Source of the DNA: Microcystis panniformis FACHB-1757
GTDB taxonomy: Bacteria; Cyanobacteriota; Cyanobacteriia; Cyanobacteriales; Microcystaceae
Direction of reading: 5' to 3'
Assembly (NCBI RefSeq): GCF_001264245.1
Contig: NZ_CP011339.1
Coordinates: 372,001-436,000 of the forward strand
Length of the DNA: 64,000 nucleotides
Shown here: piece by piece, positions 53,929 through 62,153 of the stretch
Layout of the letters: every line of letters begins with the position of its first letter
How positions within the stretch are numbered: the stretch's first letter is position 1
Notes under the pieces: generated by a model
The model's input: only the letters and a program-made list of their open reading frames with translations
What the model was told of the DNA's origin: nothing
The model's database searches: none
Program-made: the position numbers and the translations under genes

Positions 53929-56265
53929 ATGGACGATAAAACCGCAAAGCCGGAAGAATCCGAATCTGAAGAGAAAAAAGAATCAGATTTTGACCAGGAA
54001 AAGGAACAGGCTGAAGTTTGGACGGGAAAAATCACTGCTTTTGTTGCCCATCAACTCCGAACCTCCGCTCCTTCCCTTCCAATTATCGGGGGTAGCATTA
54101 CAGGCATCTTAACTTGGCTTAGTCAACATGACACGGTTAAGGCGATTATTGTCGGGGGAGTCACCTTTATCGTCACGGGCTTTTTTACCTACGGATCAGC
54201 CTGGAGTCAAGGGTTTTTAGAAATAGCAAGAACCCACGGTACAAATCATGGTAGAGGTACAGCTTTAAGCTTTTTTGTTTGGCTAGACAAAAGACTGGAA
54301 AAAATACGTTGGCAATTAGCTAATCCTGACGGTAAATATTTAATTAAATTACGGGATTCAGATTGTCGTTATGATGATATTGAAGGGATTGAAGATGCAA
54401 TCTTTGGTTTTTCTACCCCAGAACTAGAAGAAATTTTTATTAATTTGGATCTGAGTCAATTAGAACTGCGCTCAGAAGAAGAATCTAAAGGTACGGGGGA
54501 TGATATTTGGGATTTATTGCGACGGGCTAAAAAGAGGACAAATTTACGGTTGTTAATTCTGGCTCCTGGTGGACGAGGAAAAACAACTTTATTGCGTCAT
54601 TTAGCCTATAACTACGCTCTAAAACAACCGAAACAAAATGCACCTGTTTTAATTCCTGTCTTTTTACGTTTACGGAGATGGCAGGAAGTGATTACCACCA
54701 CAGAAGGATTGGATTTACCAACCTTAATTGAGCGACATCTTAAACAAGATATTTCTCAAGAATTAGATTTACCTCAGAACTGGGCTAAAAGTCATTTAAC
54801 CCGTCAGCGAATGTTAGTGATGTTTGATGGTTTTGATGAAGTTAAACCCGAATATGCCGAAAAAGTCAGTCAATGGATTGGCAAACAGTGGCAAGATTTT
54901 CGCCAAAACTATTTTATTTTAACCTCTCGTCCGAAAGGCTATCAAGCGTTTAGCTCTGAGCATAAACCTCGGCAAAAGGTGTTTATTAATGAATTTACCG
55001 ATAAAAATATTCAGGATTTTGTCTATAAATGGTATTTCTGGCAAGAGCAGGAAACCAGAGTTAGCAGAAGTTTAAAAGCTAAACAAGAAGCTGCCGACAA
55101 TAAAGCAAAGGATTTAATTAATCAGTTATTTGCTCTCGATGATTCCGGGGAAAGTTCTACTCTATTAGCCTTGGCGAGAAATCCCTTAAATCTGAATATG
55201 ATAGTACAGTTACATCGGGCAAACTTTGGATCGGGACAAAAATTACCTCAGCAACGAGTGGATTTATTTCGCCGAATTTTTGATCTGCAATTGATCACTC
55301 GCCCTCAAGCTAGGGGCATTGATATGATTTTAGATAATAATGAGGAAAATCATCGTCAACGGGTATTACAACAATTAGCCCTGAAAATGGGAAATACAAC
55401 CACGATTGAATATTCGGAATTACTGAGTTCTATACAAAATTTTATTCAGGAATTGGGTTATCCTGAAAGCACTTCGGCTAAGGATTTTGTAGAGCGGTTA
55501 ATTCATGTGAGTGAGTTAATTTTGAAAAAGGATGAATACTATGAGTTTGCCCATAATCTTTTTCAGTCCTATTTAATCGCTTTGGAAGTTAAACGGTTAA
55601 AGCAGGAAAATTTACTCAAGGAAAATTGGGAGCAAAATCTCTGGTACGAGGCTTGTATTATGTATGCCACTTTATTGACTAATCCGACTGATTTTATTGT
55701 CTATTTTTATAACCAATCTAATCCTAAAGCTCAGGGATTAGCGGAGCGATGTTATCGAGAATTACCTGTTAAAAAACGTCGCAGATTGGAACTTTTAGAA
55801 CAAAAACGACAGACTTCTCTCTTTACTCAACTAGAAACCTATCTGAAAAATGGGCAATGGCGCGAAGCCGATGAGGAAACGATGCGGTTAATGTTGTTAA
55901 TTGCTAAAAGGGAAGATGAAGGCTGGCTAGATGAAGAAAGTGCTGAAAACTTTCCCTGTGAGGAATTACGCACCATTGACAAGCTCTGGGTAGATAATAG
56001 CGGCGGCAAATTTGGCTTTTCTGTGCAGAAAAAAGTCTGGCTGGATTGCGGTGGTGTCCCAGGGGAATACGATTATGATGTGTATAAAAAATTCGCTGAC
56101 GAGGTGGGTTGGCGCAGGTGGCGCAGGAGCGGACACTGGTTGAGCTATGATGAGCTAACTTTTTTATTAAACAGTAGTAAACACGCACATTTGCCTTTTT
56201 TAAAGTGGTTCCCTAGTAAGTACGCAAGGGCTGGTTATGCTCTTTTCTGGCGCAGCGACTTGTAA
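53929..56265 (+). CDS. NACHT ATPase fused to a C-terminal GUN4 domain
   Basis: This 778-residue protein has an acidic N-terminus and two hydrophobic segments (about 48-90, SLPIIGGSITGILTWLS and AIIVGGVTFIVTGFFTYG). Next is a NACHT domain with Walker A LAPGGRGKTTLL (about 211) and Walker B RMLVMFDGFDEV (about 296), then a helical region. The C-terminal 130 residues (from about 645) form a GUN4 domain: GQWREADEETMRLML, ELRTIDKLWVDNSGGKFGFS, then FADEVGWRRW and LTFLLNSSKHAHLPFL. GUN4 domains bind porphyrins or bilins. The combination suggests a STAND switch that senses a tetrapyrrole; this is inference. The gene is intact and starts with ATG 53929 after a GGGGG-rich site. Confidence 0.88.
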   Translation: MDDKTAKPEESESEEKKESDFDQEKEQAEVWTGKITAFVAHQLRTSAPSLPIIGGSITGILTWLSQHDTVKAIIVGGVTFIVTGFFTYGSAWSQGFLEIARTHGTNHGRGTALSFFVWLDKRLEKIRWQLANPDGKYLIKLRDSDCRYDDIEGIEDAIFGFSTPELEEIFINLDLSQLELRSEEESKGTGDDIWDLLRRAKKRTNLRLLILAPGGRGKTTLLRHLAYNYALKQPKQNAPVLIPVFLRLRRWQEVITTTEGLDLPTLIERHLKQDISQELDLPQNWAKSHLTRQRMLVMFDGFDEVKPEYAEKVSQWIGKQWQDFRQNYFILTSRPKGYQAFSSEHKPRQKVFINEFTDKNIQDFVYKWYFWQEQETRVSRSLKAKQEAADNKAKDLINQLFALDDSGESSTLLALARNPLNLNMIVQLHRANFGSGQKLPQQRVDLFRRIFDLQLITRPQARGIDMILDNNEENHRQRVLQQLALKMGNTTTIEYSELLSSIQNFIQELGYPESTSAKDFVERLIHVSELILKKDEYYEFAHNLFQSYLIALEVKRLKQENLLKENWEQNLWYEACIMYATLLTNPTDFIVYFYNQSNPKAQGLAERCYRELPVKKRRRLELLEQKRQTSLFTQLETYLKNGQWREADEETMRLMLLIAKREDEGWLDEESAENFPCEELRTIDKLWVDNSGGKFGFSVQKKVWLDCGGVPGEYDYDVYKKFADEVGWRRWRRSGHWLSYDELTFLLNSSKHAHLPFLKWFPSKYARAGYALFWRSDL

Positions 56266-56290
56266 CCTGTAATATATCACAGACTTATAC

Positions 56291-56360
56291 ATCTTAAACC
56301 AGTAAAAAGCCCCCTTATCAAGGGGGGTTGGGGGGATCAAACCTATGCAATTAACCAATC
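56291..56360. repeat. 71-bp tandem unit 1 (before ISL3)
   Basis: The unit includes ATCTTAAACCAGTAAAAAGC, CCCCTTATCAAGGGGGGTT, GGGGGGATCAAACC and ATGCAATTAACCAATC. Copies lie at 57613 onward and 59113 onward, and its last 16 bases equal the start of the DUF559 gene. The ISL3 element interrupts it at 56361. Confidence 0.85.
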
Positions 56361-57605
56361 GGCTCTTCTAGGTTCTGTGTGAGCATGGTATAATAGTAAC
56401 ACAGAACAGGAGGTGGGTTATGTGGATAAATTTTGATCAACTCCTCGATTTACCAAATGTAACAGTGGTCAATTATCAAAAAATTGCTCAGACAATTTTC
56501 CTAAAGCTTGCTCTTTTAAATGAAACAATTGAATGTCCGAATTGCCATCAAACCTTAGACAGAATCAATCAGACAGAGTATAATCTAGTCAGAGACTTGT
56601 CAATATTAGGTAATCCAGTATATTTAGAAGTACCACGCCGTCAGTTTCATTGTCAAAAGTGCCAAAAGTATATCAGCGAAAGACTGAGTTTTATGAGATT
56701 AAGACAGCATCATACAATTCGCTATGAATCGATGATTTATGAGAGAGTAAAAAATTGTAGCATCGAAGAAATAAGTCGAGAAGAAGGGTTAGGATGGTCA
56801 GAAGTTGAGTTAATATTTAATCACTGTGCTAAAGAACTAGAAAAGGAAGAGTGGGAAGCACCAGAACGAATAAGCTTAGATGAATTTAGTAACTTAAAAG
56901 GACATAAAGATTTCATCACAACGGTCGTAGATATGGACAAGAAAATTTTACTAGATGTGATTAAAGGACATAAGCAAGAAGAATTAATGGAAGCCTTAAA
57001 AGCACAGCCAGACGCAGTTCGGGAGAAAGTGAAAGAAGTGAGCGTCGATATGTGGTCAGGATTTACAGCAGTGATCAAGGAATTATTTCCCAATGCTAAA
57101 ATCATCTATGACCGTTTTCATGTAATGGCTATCATCAATGACGAGCTTAATAAATTGAGAAAGTTAATGGGGGTGCATGAAAAAGGATTACCTCATTTAT
57201 TATGGAAGAATAAAGAGGACTTAAAGGACGAGCAAAAACAACAACTAGAAGTTATCTTAAAAGAACATCCATGCTTAGGAATAGCCTGGGAAATGAAAGA
57301 AGAAATTAGACAAATTTATCAAAGTAGTAGAACGTTCAGAGGTGCTGAGAGAAAATTGGAAAAATGGATAAGAATAGGCGGGATATTATATGAAAGTAGT
57401 GCCAGGATGATCCAGAAGCATTTGCCAGGTATTTGTAATTACTTTGAAAATCAGACAACCAACGGATTAATTGAGGGAATGAATACCAAAATAAAGCTTA
57501 TTAAAAGAATGAGTTATGGATTTACCAATTTTGAACATCTTCGACTTAAGCTGTTTGCTTGCTTTAATTCATAACAAAAATTAACACACGAAAACCAGAA
57601 GAGCC
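56361..57605 (+). mobile_element. ISL3-family insertion sequence
   Basis: An element of 1245 bases has ends GGCTCTTCTAGGTTCTGTGT and its counterpart ACACGAAAACCAGAAGAGCC. It is flanked by ACCAATC on both sides (56354-56360 and 57606-57612), a 7-base direct repeat; ISL3 elements typically give 8. It has inserted in the 71-bp array. An apparent non-autonomous derivative is at 30871-31003. Confidence 0.85.
56420..57574 (+). CDS. tnp: ISL3-family transposase
   Basis: This 384-residue protein starts MWINFDQLLDLPNVTVVNYQ. It has the N-terminal zinc finger (ECPNCHQTLDRINQ and FHCQKCQKYIS) and the ISL3 core: FITTVVDMDKKILLDVIKGH, SVDMWSGFTAVIKELFPNAK, YDRFHVMAIIND and the C-terminal TTNGLIEGMNTKIKLIKRMS with the last catalytic Glu. 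It appears complete and potentially active. Confidence 0.92.
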   Translation: MWINFDQLLDLPNVTVVNYQKIAQTIFLKLALLNETIECPNCHQTLDRINQTEYNLVRDLSILGNPVYLEVPRRQFHCQKCQKYISERLSFMRLRQHHTIRYESMIYERVKNCSIEEISREEGLGWSEVELIFNHCAKELEKEEWEAPERISLDEFSNLKGHKDFITTVVDMDKKILLDVIKGHKQEELMEALKAQPDAVREKVKEVSVDMWSGFTAVIKELFPNAKIIYDRFHVMAIINDELNKLRKLMGVHEKGLPHLLWKNKEDLKDEQKQQLEVILKEHPCLGIAWEMKEEIRQIYQSSRTFRGAERKLEKWIRIGGILYESSARMIQKHLPGICNYFENQTTNGLIEGMNTKIKLIKRMSYGFTNFEHLRLKLFACFNS

Positions 57606-57612
57606 ACCAATC

Positions 57613-57656
57613 ATCTTAAACCAGTAAAAAGCCCCCCTTATCAAGGGGGGTTGGGG
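57613..57656. repeat. 71-bp tandem unit 2, left part
   Basis: The second copy of the 71-bp unit is split by the ISAs1 element. This part ends in GGGTTGGGG (57648-57656), which is repeated at 59074-59082 as the target duplication. The right part of the unit runs from 59074 to 59112. Confidence 0.85.
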
Positions 57657-59073
57657 TAGGGTTGATTCATTTAAATTAAGTATAGCTAATTTTGAGTCAA
57701 TAAATTTGACTGAAGATTCTCAATTTTATCTTTCTCTAACCAAAAGAGTTAGTCACAATAACTAATATTTAATCTTCTGCCAATATTTATTATGAATAAA
57801 TTGATAAAGCTTGTTCCCAAGCCACTAAAAGCCTATCTCTCTTCAAATTTTCTGAGAGTACATCCTGTTAATTTAGCTAATTTTTCTGCTTCTTACGTCG
57901 ATAAAACTATCAGTTTTTCCCAACGTTCAGCTAACCACCTCTGTCCTCCGTTATTGAGAGAAAACCCAAACCTCTGAAAAGATTCAATCCTATGGTTGTG
58001 AGAATTGACCAATTGCTGGCCGCTTGAAAATCACTAATTTCGCTTTTATCTTCCTCAAAAATTACATCTTTTACCCAATGTAACTGATTTTCTATTTTCC
58101 AGTGTCCTCGAATAATTTTAGCAAATACTTCGGCGGATTCGGTTAGGCTACTGATATAGTAAGCTGTTTCTTCATAGGTTTTATCCCCGCGACTACCCCT
58201 TCTTTCTACTTTAATAACTCTTCGCAGATTTTCAAACCCTTTTCTTTCATTTTTCCTCACTTTAAAAACTTCTATTTTTCTTGATATTTTTCGTCCATGA
58301 CTATTATCTTGTTCAAGAAAAAAACTTTCTGGCTTTGAGGAATTACTCAGGTCTTGTATTCGCTGATAAAGATTTTTCTGATTTCCTTTAACGGTGATAA
58401 CATAGTCATTTTTAGTCTTGGCTATTAAGCTGATTGTTTTCTTCTGACAGTGTAAAGCATCCCCAGTAAAAACTTTATTTTGGAGAGAGCAATCCTCAAT
58501 TATAGCTTGCCCTTCGTCGATTTCAGACCCTTTTTTGTTTTCGATTCTTTTTAAGTGTAATACCAAGCCACTTTCTTGACTAAACAATGAGATAAACATG
58601 ATAAAATTTTGTTGTTCATTGTTAGGATTCTTTAGGGTGTTTTTGAGACTTTTTCCATCTATGCCTAGCCAATTTATATCATCTCTTTGTCCATATTCTT
58701 GTAATGCCCATTCATTAAACATTTTTAACAAAATCTGACCATCAACTCCCATCATTACCCTTCTAATTGTTGAATAGGATGGGACTCTTTCTGGAATTAT
58801 GTTAAATTCTTTACTCAGCCTGTGCCGATTATTTTTAGCAAACTCTCCTAGTTCTCTATAACCTGAGTATCCTAGCATTGTTCCTAGTATTATTACTACT
58901 AATACTATCCATAAAGGGTGTCTTTTTCCTTTATCTTTCCGAAAGTCCTTGACTTGTTTTAGTTTTTCTATTAAGCTCAACATATATTTAAAAAGTTGCC
59001 GGTCACTTCTCATTTTACCTGATATTGATCGCTTTTACTTTTGATATTCTGATGGGAGAATGAAACAGCCCTA
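57657..59073 (-). mobile_element. ISAs1-family insertion sequence
   Basis: A 1417-base element has left end TAGGGTTGATTCATTT and right end GAATGAAACAGCCCTA (imperfect inverted repeats). It is flanked by the 9-base direct repeat GGGTTGGGG. It lies in the second 71-bp unit. The left 270 bases lie beyond the transposase stop and include its probable frameshifted tail. Confidence 0.85.
57931..59013 (-). CDS. tnp: ISAs1-family transposase, probably frameshifted at the C-terminus
   Basis: This 360-residue protein starts MRSDRQLFKYMLSLIEKLKQ. It shows the ISAs1 features VKDFRKDKGKRHPLWIVLVV, the GIDGKSLK (catalytic Asp) and FTGDALHCQKKT motifs, and RGHWKIENQLHWVKDVIFEE. It ends FLSITEDRGG, but the next frame continues GQRWLAERWEKLIVLST, as expected for the family. 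Restoring one G in the GAGGACAG stretch joins the two, so the end is probably a one-base loss or assembly error. Confidence 0.88.
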   Translation of the reverse strand: MRSDRQLFKYMLSLIEKLKQVKDFRKDKGKRHPLWIVLVVIILGTMLGYSGYRELGEFAKNNRHRLSKEFNIIPERVPSYSTIRRVMMGVDGQILLKMFNEWALQEYGQRDDINWLGIDGKSLKNTLKNPNNEQQNFIMFISLFSQESGLVLHLKRIENKKGSEIDEGQAIIEDCSLQNKVFTGDALHCQKKTISLIAKTKNDYVITVKGNQKNLYQRIQDLSNSSKPESFFLEQDNSHGRKISRKIEVFKVRKNERKGFENLRRVIKVERRGSRGDKTYEETAYYISSLTESAEVFAKIIRGHWKIENQLHWVKDVIFEEDKSEISDFQAASNWSILTTIGLNLFRGLGFLSITEDRGG

Positions 59074-59170
59074 GGGTTGGGGGGATCAAACCTATGCAAT
59101 TAACCAATCATCTTAAACCAGTAAAAAGCCCCCCTTATCAAGGGGGGTTGGGGGGATCAAACCTCAAAAC
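59074..59170. repeat. 71-bp tandem units 2 (right part) and 3
   Basis: After the target duplication the repeat resumes (GGGGGGATCAAACC then ATGCAATTAACCAATCATC at 59094-59112). Unit 3 follows (59111-59170) and ends at GGGGGGATCAAACC. Together with 56291-56360 and 57613-57656 this is the remains of a three-unit tandem array. Confidence 0.85.
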
Positions 59171-59291
59171 TGCCCCCCAAAATTCCCCTGCTAACAGCAA
59201 AACTTATCAACAATAACACCTGATTTTTAATAAAAAAACGCAATCGCTTTAAGTTTCATCCCCCCGCCTACGACTCCTTGATAAGGGATAT

Positions 59292-59387
59292 TATAGCGGT
59301 TCTCACCCCTGGGTGGCACAGTTAAACCTTTGCTGATTAAGCTTTTCAACATTAATAATGTACCTCGTGCGAACAGAAAACGCTATA
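59292..59387. mobile_element. TATAGCG-type MITE, full copy
   Basis: A 96-base element with ends TATAGCGGTTCTCACCCC and GAACAGAAAACGCTATA. Its right half matches the truncated element at 31011-31062 (reverse complement). There is no coding potential. Confidence 0.6.
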
Positions 59388-59456
59388 TATGCTAAACTTA
59401 TTAGTTGAAAAATAATCTTTCTTTTTTTAATAAATAAAACTGCAATCACGTTAAGT

Positions 59457-59493
59457 TTGATCCCCCCAACCCCCCTTGATAAGGGGGGCTAAG
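59457..59493. repeat. CCCCCTTGATAAGGGGG repeat before DUF559
   Basis: A GATCCCCCCAACCCCCCTTG / ATAAGGGGGGCT copy of the local repeat lies about 35 bases before the DUF559 start. It is one of at least eight similar palindromes in 56-60 kb. Confidence 0.75.
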
Positions 59494-59525
59494 TACGGTA
59501 ACATGACTAACCAGAAAGTAAGCTT

Positions 59526-60017
59526 ATGCAATTAACCAATCATCATCATCTACCCTACAATCCCAAACTCGTAGAACGAGCCAAAGAACTCCGTAAAAAC
59601 ATGACCAAAGCTGAAAGAAAACTTTGGTATGAATACTTAAAAAATTTTCAATATAGAGTTCATCGTCAAAGACCGATTGATCAATTTATTGTTGACTTTT
59701 ATTGCCCCGAATTAAAATTAGTGATTGAAATTGATGGTGATATTCATAATAGTGAAGATGCTCAGAACTATGACTTAGAAAGAACCCAAATTTTATCAGG
59801 TTATGGATTAACAGTAATCCGCTTTACTAATCAAGAAGTTTTGAGTAGTTTTGAGGGAGTTTGTGGAGTAATTGGAAGTTTGATCCCCCCAACCCCCCTT
59901 GATAAGGGGGGCTTTGATCCCTCCTTATTAAGGGGCTTTGATCCCCCAATCCCCCTTGATAAGGGGGGCTTTGATCCCTCCTTATTAAGGGGCTTTGATC
60001 CCCCCAACCCCCCTTGA
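59526..60017 (+). CDS. DUF559 endonuclease-like protein with a repeat-encoded tail
   Basis: This 163-residue protein begins MQLTNHHHLPYNPKLVERAK. The core is DUF559 (restriction-endonuclease-like/Vsr-related): AERKLWYEYLKNFQYRVHRQ, FIVDFYCPELKLVIEIDGDI, HNSEDAQNYDLERTQILSGY and VIRFTNQEVL. The Asp and Glu-x-Asp positions fit a PD-(D/E)XK-like site. The last 45 residues are translated from CCCCCTTGATAAGGGGG repeats (IPPTPLDKGGFDPSLLRGFD twice). Its first 19 bases equal the start motif in the neighbouring 71-bp units. The true C-terminus before the repeats may be near FEGVCGVIGSL. Confidence 0.8.
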   Translation: MQLTNHHHLPYNPKLVERAKELRKNMTKAERKLWYEYLKNFQYRVHRQRPIDQFIVDFYCPELKLVIEIDGDIHNSEDAQNYDLERTQILSGYGLTVIRFTNQEVLSSFEGVCGVIGSLIPPTPLDKGGFDPSLLRGFDPPIPLDKGGFDPSLLRGFDPPNPP

Positions 60018-60060
60018 TAAGGGGGGCTTTGATCCTTCTTGATCAGGGAGATCTGACAAT
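59882..60060. repeat. Tandem CCCCCTTGATAAGGGGGGCTTTGATC repeats at the DUF559 end
   Basis: Repeats of CCCCCTTGATAAGGGGGG alternate with CTTTGATCCC and TCCTTATTAAGGGG, translate into the DUF559 tail, and continue beyond its stop to the ATCTGACAATTTTTAACACC end of the MITE family. Confidence 0.85.
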
Positions 60061-60151
60061 TTTTAACACCTAACTAATTAGACAGGAAAAGAATAGCCAA
60101 AAAGTTCTATCTACAACTTTTGCAAGAGAAATCAAGGAGAAAATCAAGGAT

Positions 60152-61382
60152 TTACAATCTCGGTTTCAGAACAGTCCACTGGGTTACGGGGGCCATGGCT
60201 TTCCAACCTAAAAACTTGCCGACTGGTTCGGCTTTTTCAATGCCAATTCGCAGCAGTTCCCCTCCTAATTTACTATGCCATTGCAAGAGGACTAATTCGC
60301 TTTCAATTGTAACAGTGTTGGCAACAAGACGACCCCCGGGGCGCAGGGCTAACCAACAGGTTTCCAATAGGTGGGGTGTGGTGATACCGCCACCGATAAA
60401 AATAGCGTCCGGCTGCGGTAAATCTTCCAGGGCGCTCGGTGCGATTCCGGCGACGATTTGCAGGTGGGGCGTTCCCAGGGCGGCGGCATTATCGGCAATG
60501 TATTGTAATCTGGTGGGATGATGTTCGATCGCAATCCCTGGCAACGGCGATCGCTCCGCAGCCACTCAATGGCAATGGAACCACAACCCGCCCCACATCC
60601 CAGAGCAATTGTCCGGGTAGGGGAGCCAATCTACTCAGCGTAATAGCACGAACTTCTCTTTTTGTCAACTGTCCGTCATGATGGTAAGCAGAATCCGGCA
60701 GTCCTGGAAGGCGCGGCGCCAGGGTGGGGGGATGGGAGGAGATGCAGCTAATGGCGATGACATTTAAATCTGCCAGATCTGTAAACTCCCAATCGTTGGC
60801 GATGCCTTGAATGTGGCGTTCTCGGGTTCCCCCTAGATGTTCTAAAACCGTGATGGAACTTTCGCCAAAACCTCCCTTCCTGAGCAGCCGAACAGCGATC
60901 GCAGGAGTCTGGGCATCAGCGCTCAGTACCAGCAGTTTAGCGCCGGGATAAAGCACCCCATTCAACCAAGCCGGGGGCCGACCGCACAAACTCAAAGTTT
61001 CCACTTCACTCAGGGACCAACCCAAACGACTACAGGCAAGACTAAAGGCAGAAGGAGAGGGAATAATCGTCATTTCCTCCAGGGGAATCTGACGGGTGAG
61101 GGTGACACCAATTCCGTAGCACATGGGATCACCACTGGCCAAAACACAGACAGATTGACCACGAAGGCGGATAATCTCGTTAACAGAGTCTTGAATGGGA
61201 GAAGTCCAGAGCAGTTTTTGCCGTTGATCCTCTGGGGGTAACATTGCCAGATGACGTTCACCACCGACAATAACTGATGCTAAAGAAAGCAGACTTCGTC
61301 CCACTGAACTTAACCCTTCTAAGCCATCTTCACCAATTCCTATGATCGATAGCCATTTCGACTGACAATTGCGATCCGCCAT
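60152..61382 (-). pseudogene. cobL: Precorrin-6Y C5,15-methyltransferase with two frameshifts
   Basis: CobL methylates and decarboxylates precorrin-6Y in corrin (vitamin B12-type) synthesis. The N-terminal CbiE-like methyltransferase part (SIIGIGEDGLEGLSSVGRSL, VCVLASGDPMCYGIGVTLTR, TIIPSPSAFSLACSRLGWSL) ends at about 60600. The CbiT-like part resumes from GIAIEHHPTRLQYIADNAAA, IFIGGGITTPHLLETCWLAL and GRLVANTVTIESELVLLQWH. Between them the third frame encodes GAGCGSIAIEWLRSDRRCQG, the expected motif I. Restoring one G near 60586-60592 and one G near 60545 joins all three. So it is either a recent pseudogene or an error in homopolymer runs. Confidence 0.85.
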
Positions 61383-61441
61383 ATTAAAAAAAATCGCTAC
61401 TATTTCATTATCTGCTATCAGAGTCTATCCTTCAAACAAGA

Positions 61442-61447
61442 TATAAT
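61442..61447 (+). promoter_or_regulatory. -10 box before array gene 1
   Basis: TATAAT lies 35 bases before the start. Equivalent TATAAT boxes occur before each array gene at 62114, 62873 and 63611, with shared sequence CAGGTTA after them. Each gene may thus have its own promoter. Confidence 0.55.
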
Positions 61448-61481
61448 CAGGTTATTGTCAAGTTAATTCAGAGGAGAAAAT

Positions 61482-62096
61482 ATGACCACCACCGCCGATG
61501 ATGTTTGGCGATTATTAGCCGAATTAGTAGAAGCTCAAAAAGAGACAGAAAGATGCTTTCAAGAAACCGAGCGACGCTTTCAAGAAACCGAGCGACGCTT
61601 TCAAGAAACCGAGCGGATTCTCAAAGAACAATCTTTAAAAACCGATCGCCAAATTACCAGAGTCAGTCAAGAAATTGGTAATCTTGGCGGTAAATGGGGA
61701 CGTTTTGTCGAAAATATGGTAGCTCCCGCTTGTGAGACTTTATTTTTAAATCGTCAGATTCCCGTACATCAAGTTAGTCAAAGAGTCAGAAAACGTCTCG
61801 ACGGTAAAACCCTAGAAATTGATGTGTTAGTAACTAATGAAAATCATGTGCTAGTAGTAGAAGTTAAAAGTAGTTTAAGTGTAGATGATGTCAAAGAATT
61901 AATCAAGAATCTAACAGAATTTAGGCAATTTTTCCCCGAATATAACCATAAACAATTGTATGGGGCAGTAGCAGGCATTGAAATGGAAGAAGGAGCAGAT
62001 AAATATGCCTATCGTCAAGGTTTATTTGTCTTGGCACAAAGGGGTGAAAATGTAGCGATTCTTAACGATACTGAGTTTCAACCGAAAACTTGGTAG
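61482..62096 (+). CDS. Coiled-coil PD-(D/E)XK nuclease-like protein, array gene 1
   Basis: This 204-residue protein starts MTTTADDVWRLLAELVEAQK. Residues 20-65 form a coiled coil of ETERRFQ-type heptads (CFQETERRFQETERRFQETE). The C-terminal part has a PD-(D/E)XK-like core: LEIDVLVTNENHVLVVEVKS (Asp and Glu-x-Lys) and SLSVDDVKELIKNLTEFRQF, similar to DUF3782-type proteins. The four genes of the array are nearly identical apart from heptad number. A GAGGAG ribosome site precedes the ATG. Function is unknown; a DNA-cutting or DNA-binding oligomer is plausible. Confidence 0.8.
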   Translation: MTTTADDVWRLLAELVEAQKETERCFQETERRFQETERRFQETERILKEQSLKTDRQITRVSQEIGNLGGKWGRFVENMVAPACETLFLNRQIPVHQVSQRVRKRLDGKTLEIDVLVTNENHVLVVEVKSSLSVDDVKELIKNLTEFRQFFPEYNHKQLYGAVAGIEMEEGADKYAYRQGLFVLAQRGENVAILNDTEFQPKTW

Positions 62097-62113
62097 GGGC
62101 TTTAAAAACAAGA

Positions 62114-62119
62114 TATAAT
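62114..62119 (+). promoter_or_regulatory. -10 box before array gene 2
   Basis: TATAAT with an upstream TTGGTA (overlapping the stop of gene 1) at 18-base spacing. The stop of gene 1 is thus also the start of the promoter. Confidence 0.5.
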
Positions 62120-62153
62120 CAGGTTAGTATCAAGTTAATTCAGAGGAAAAATT

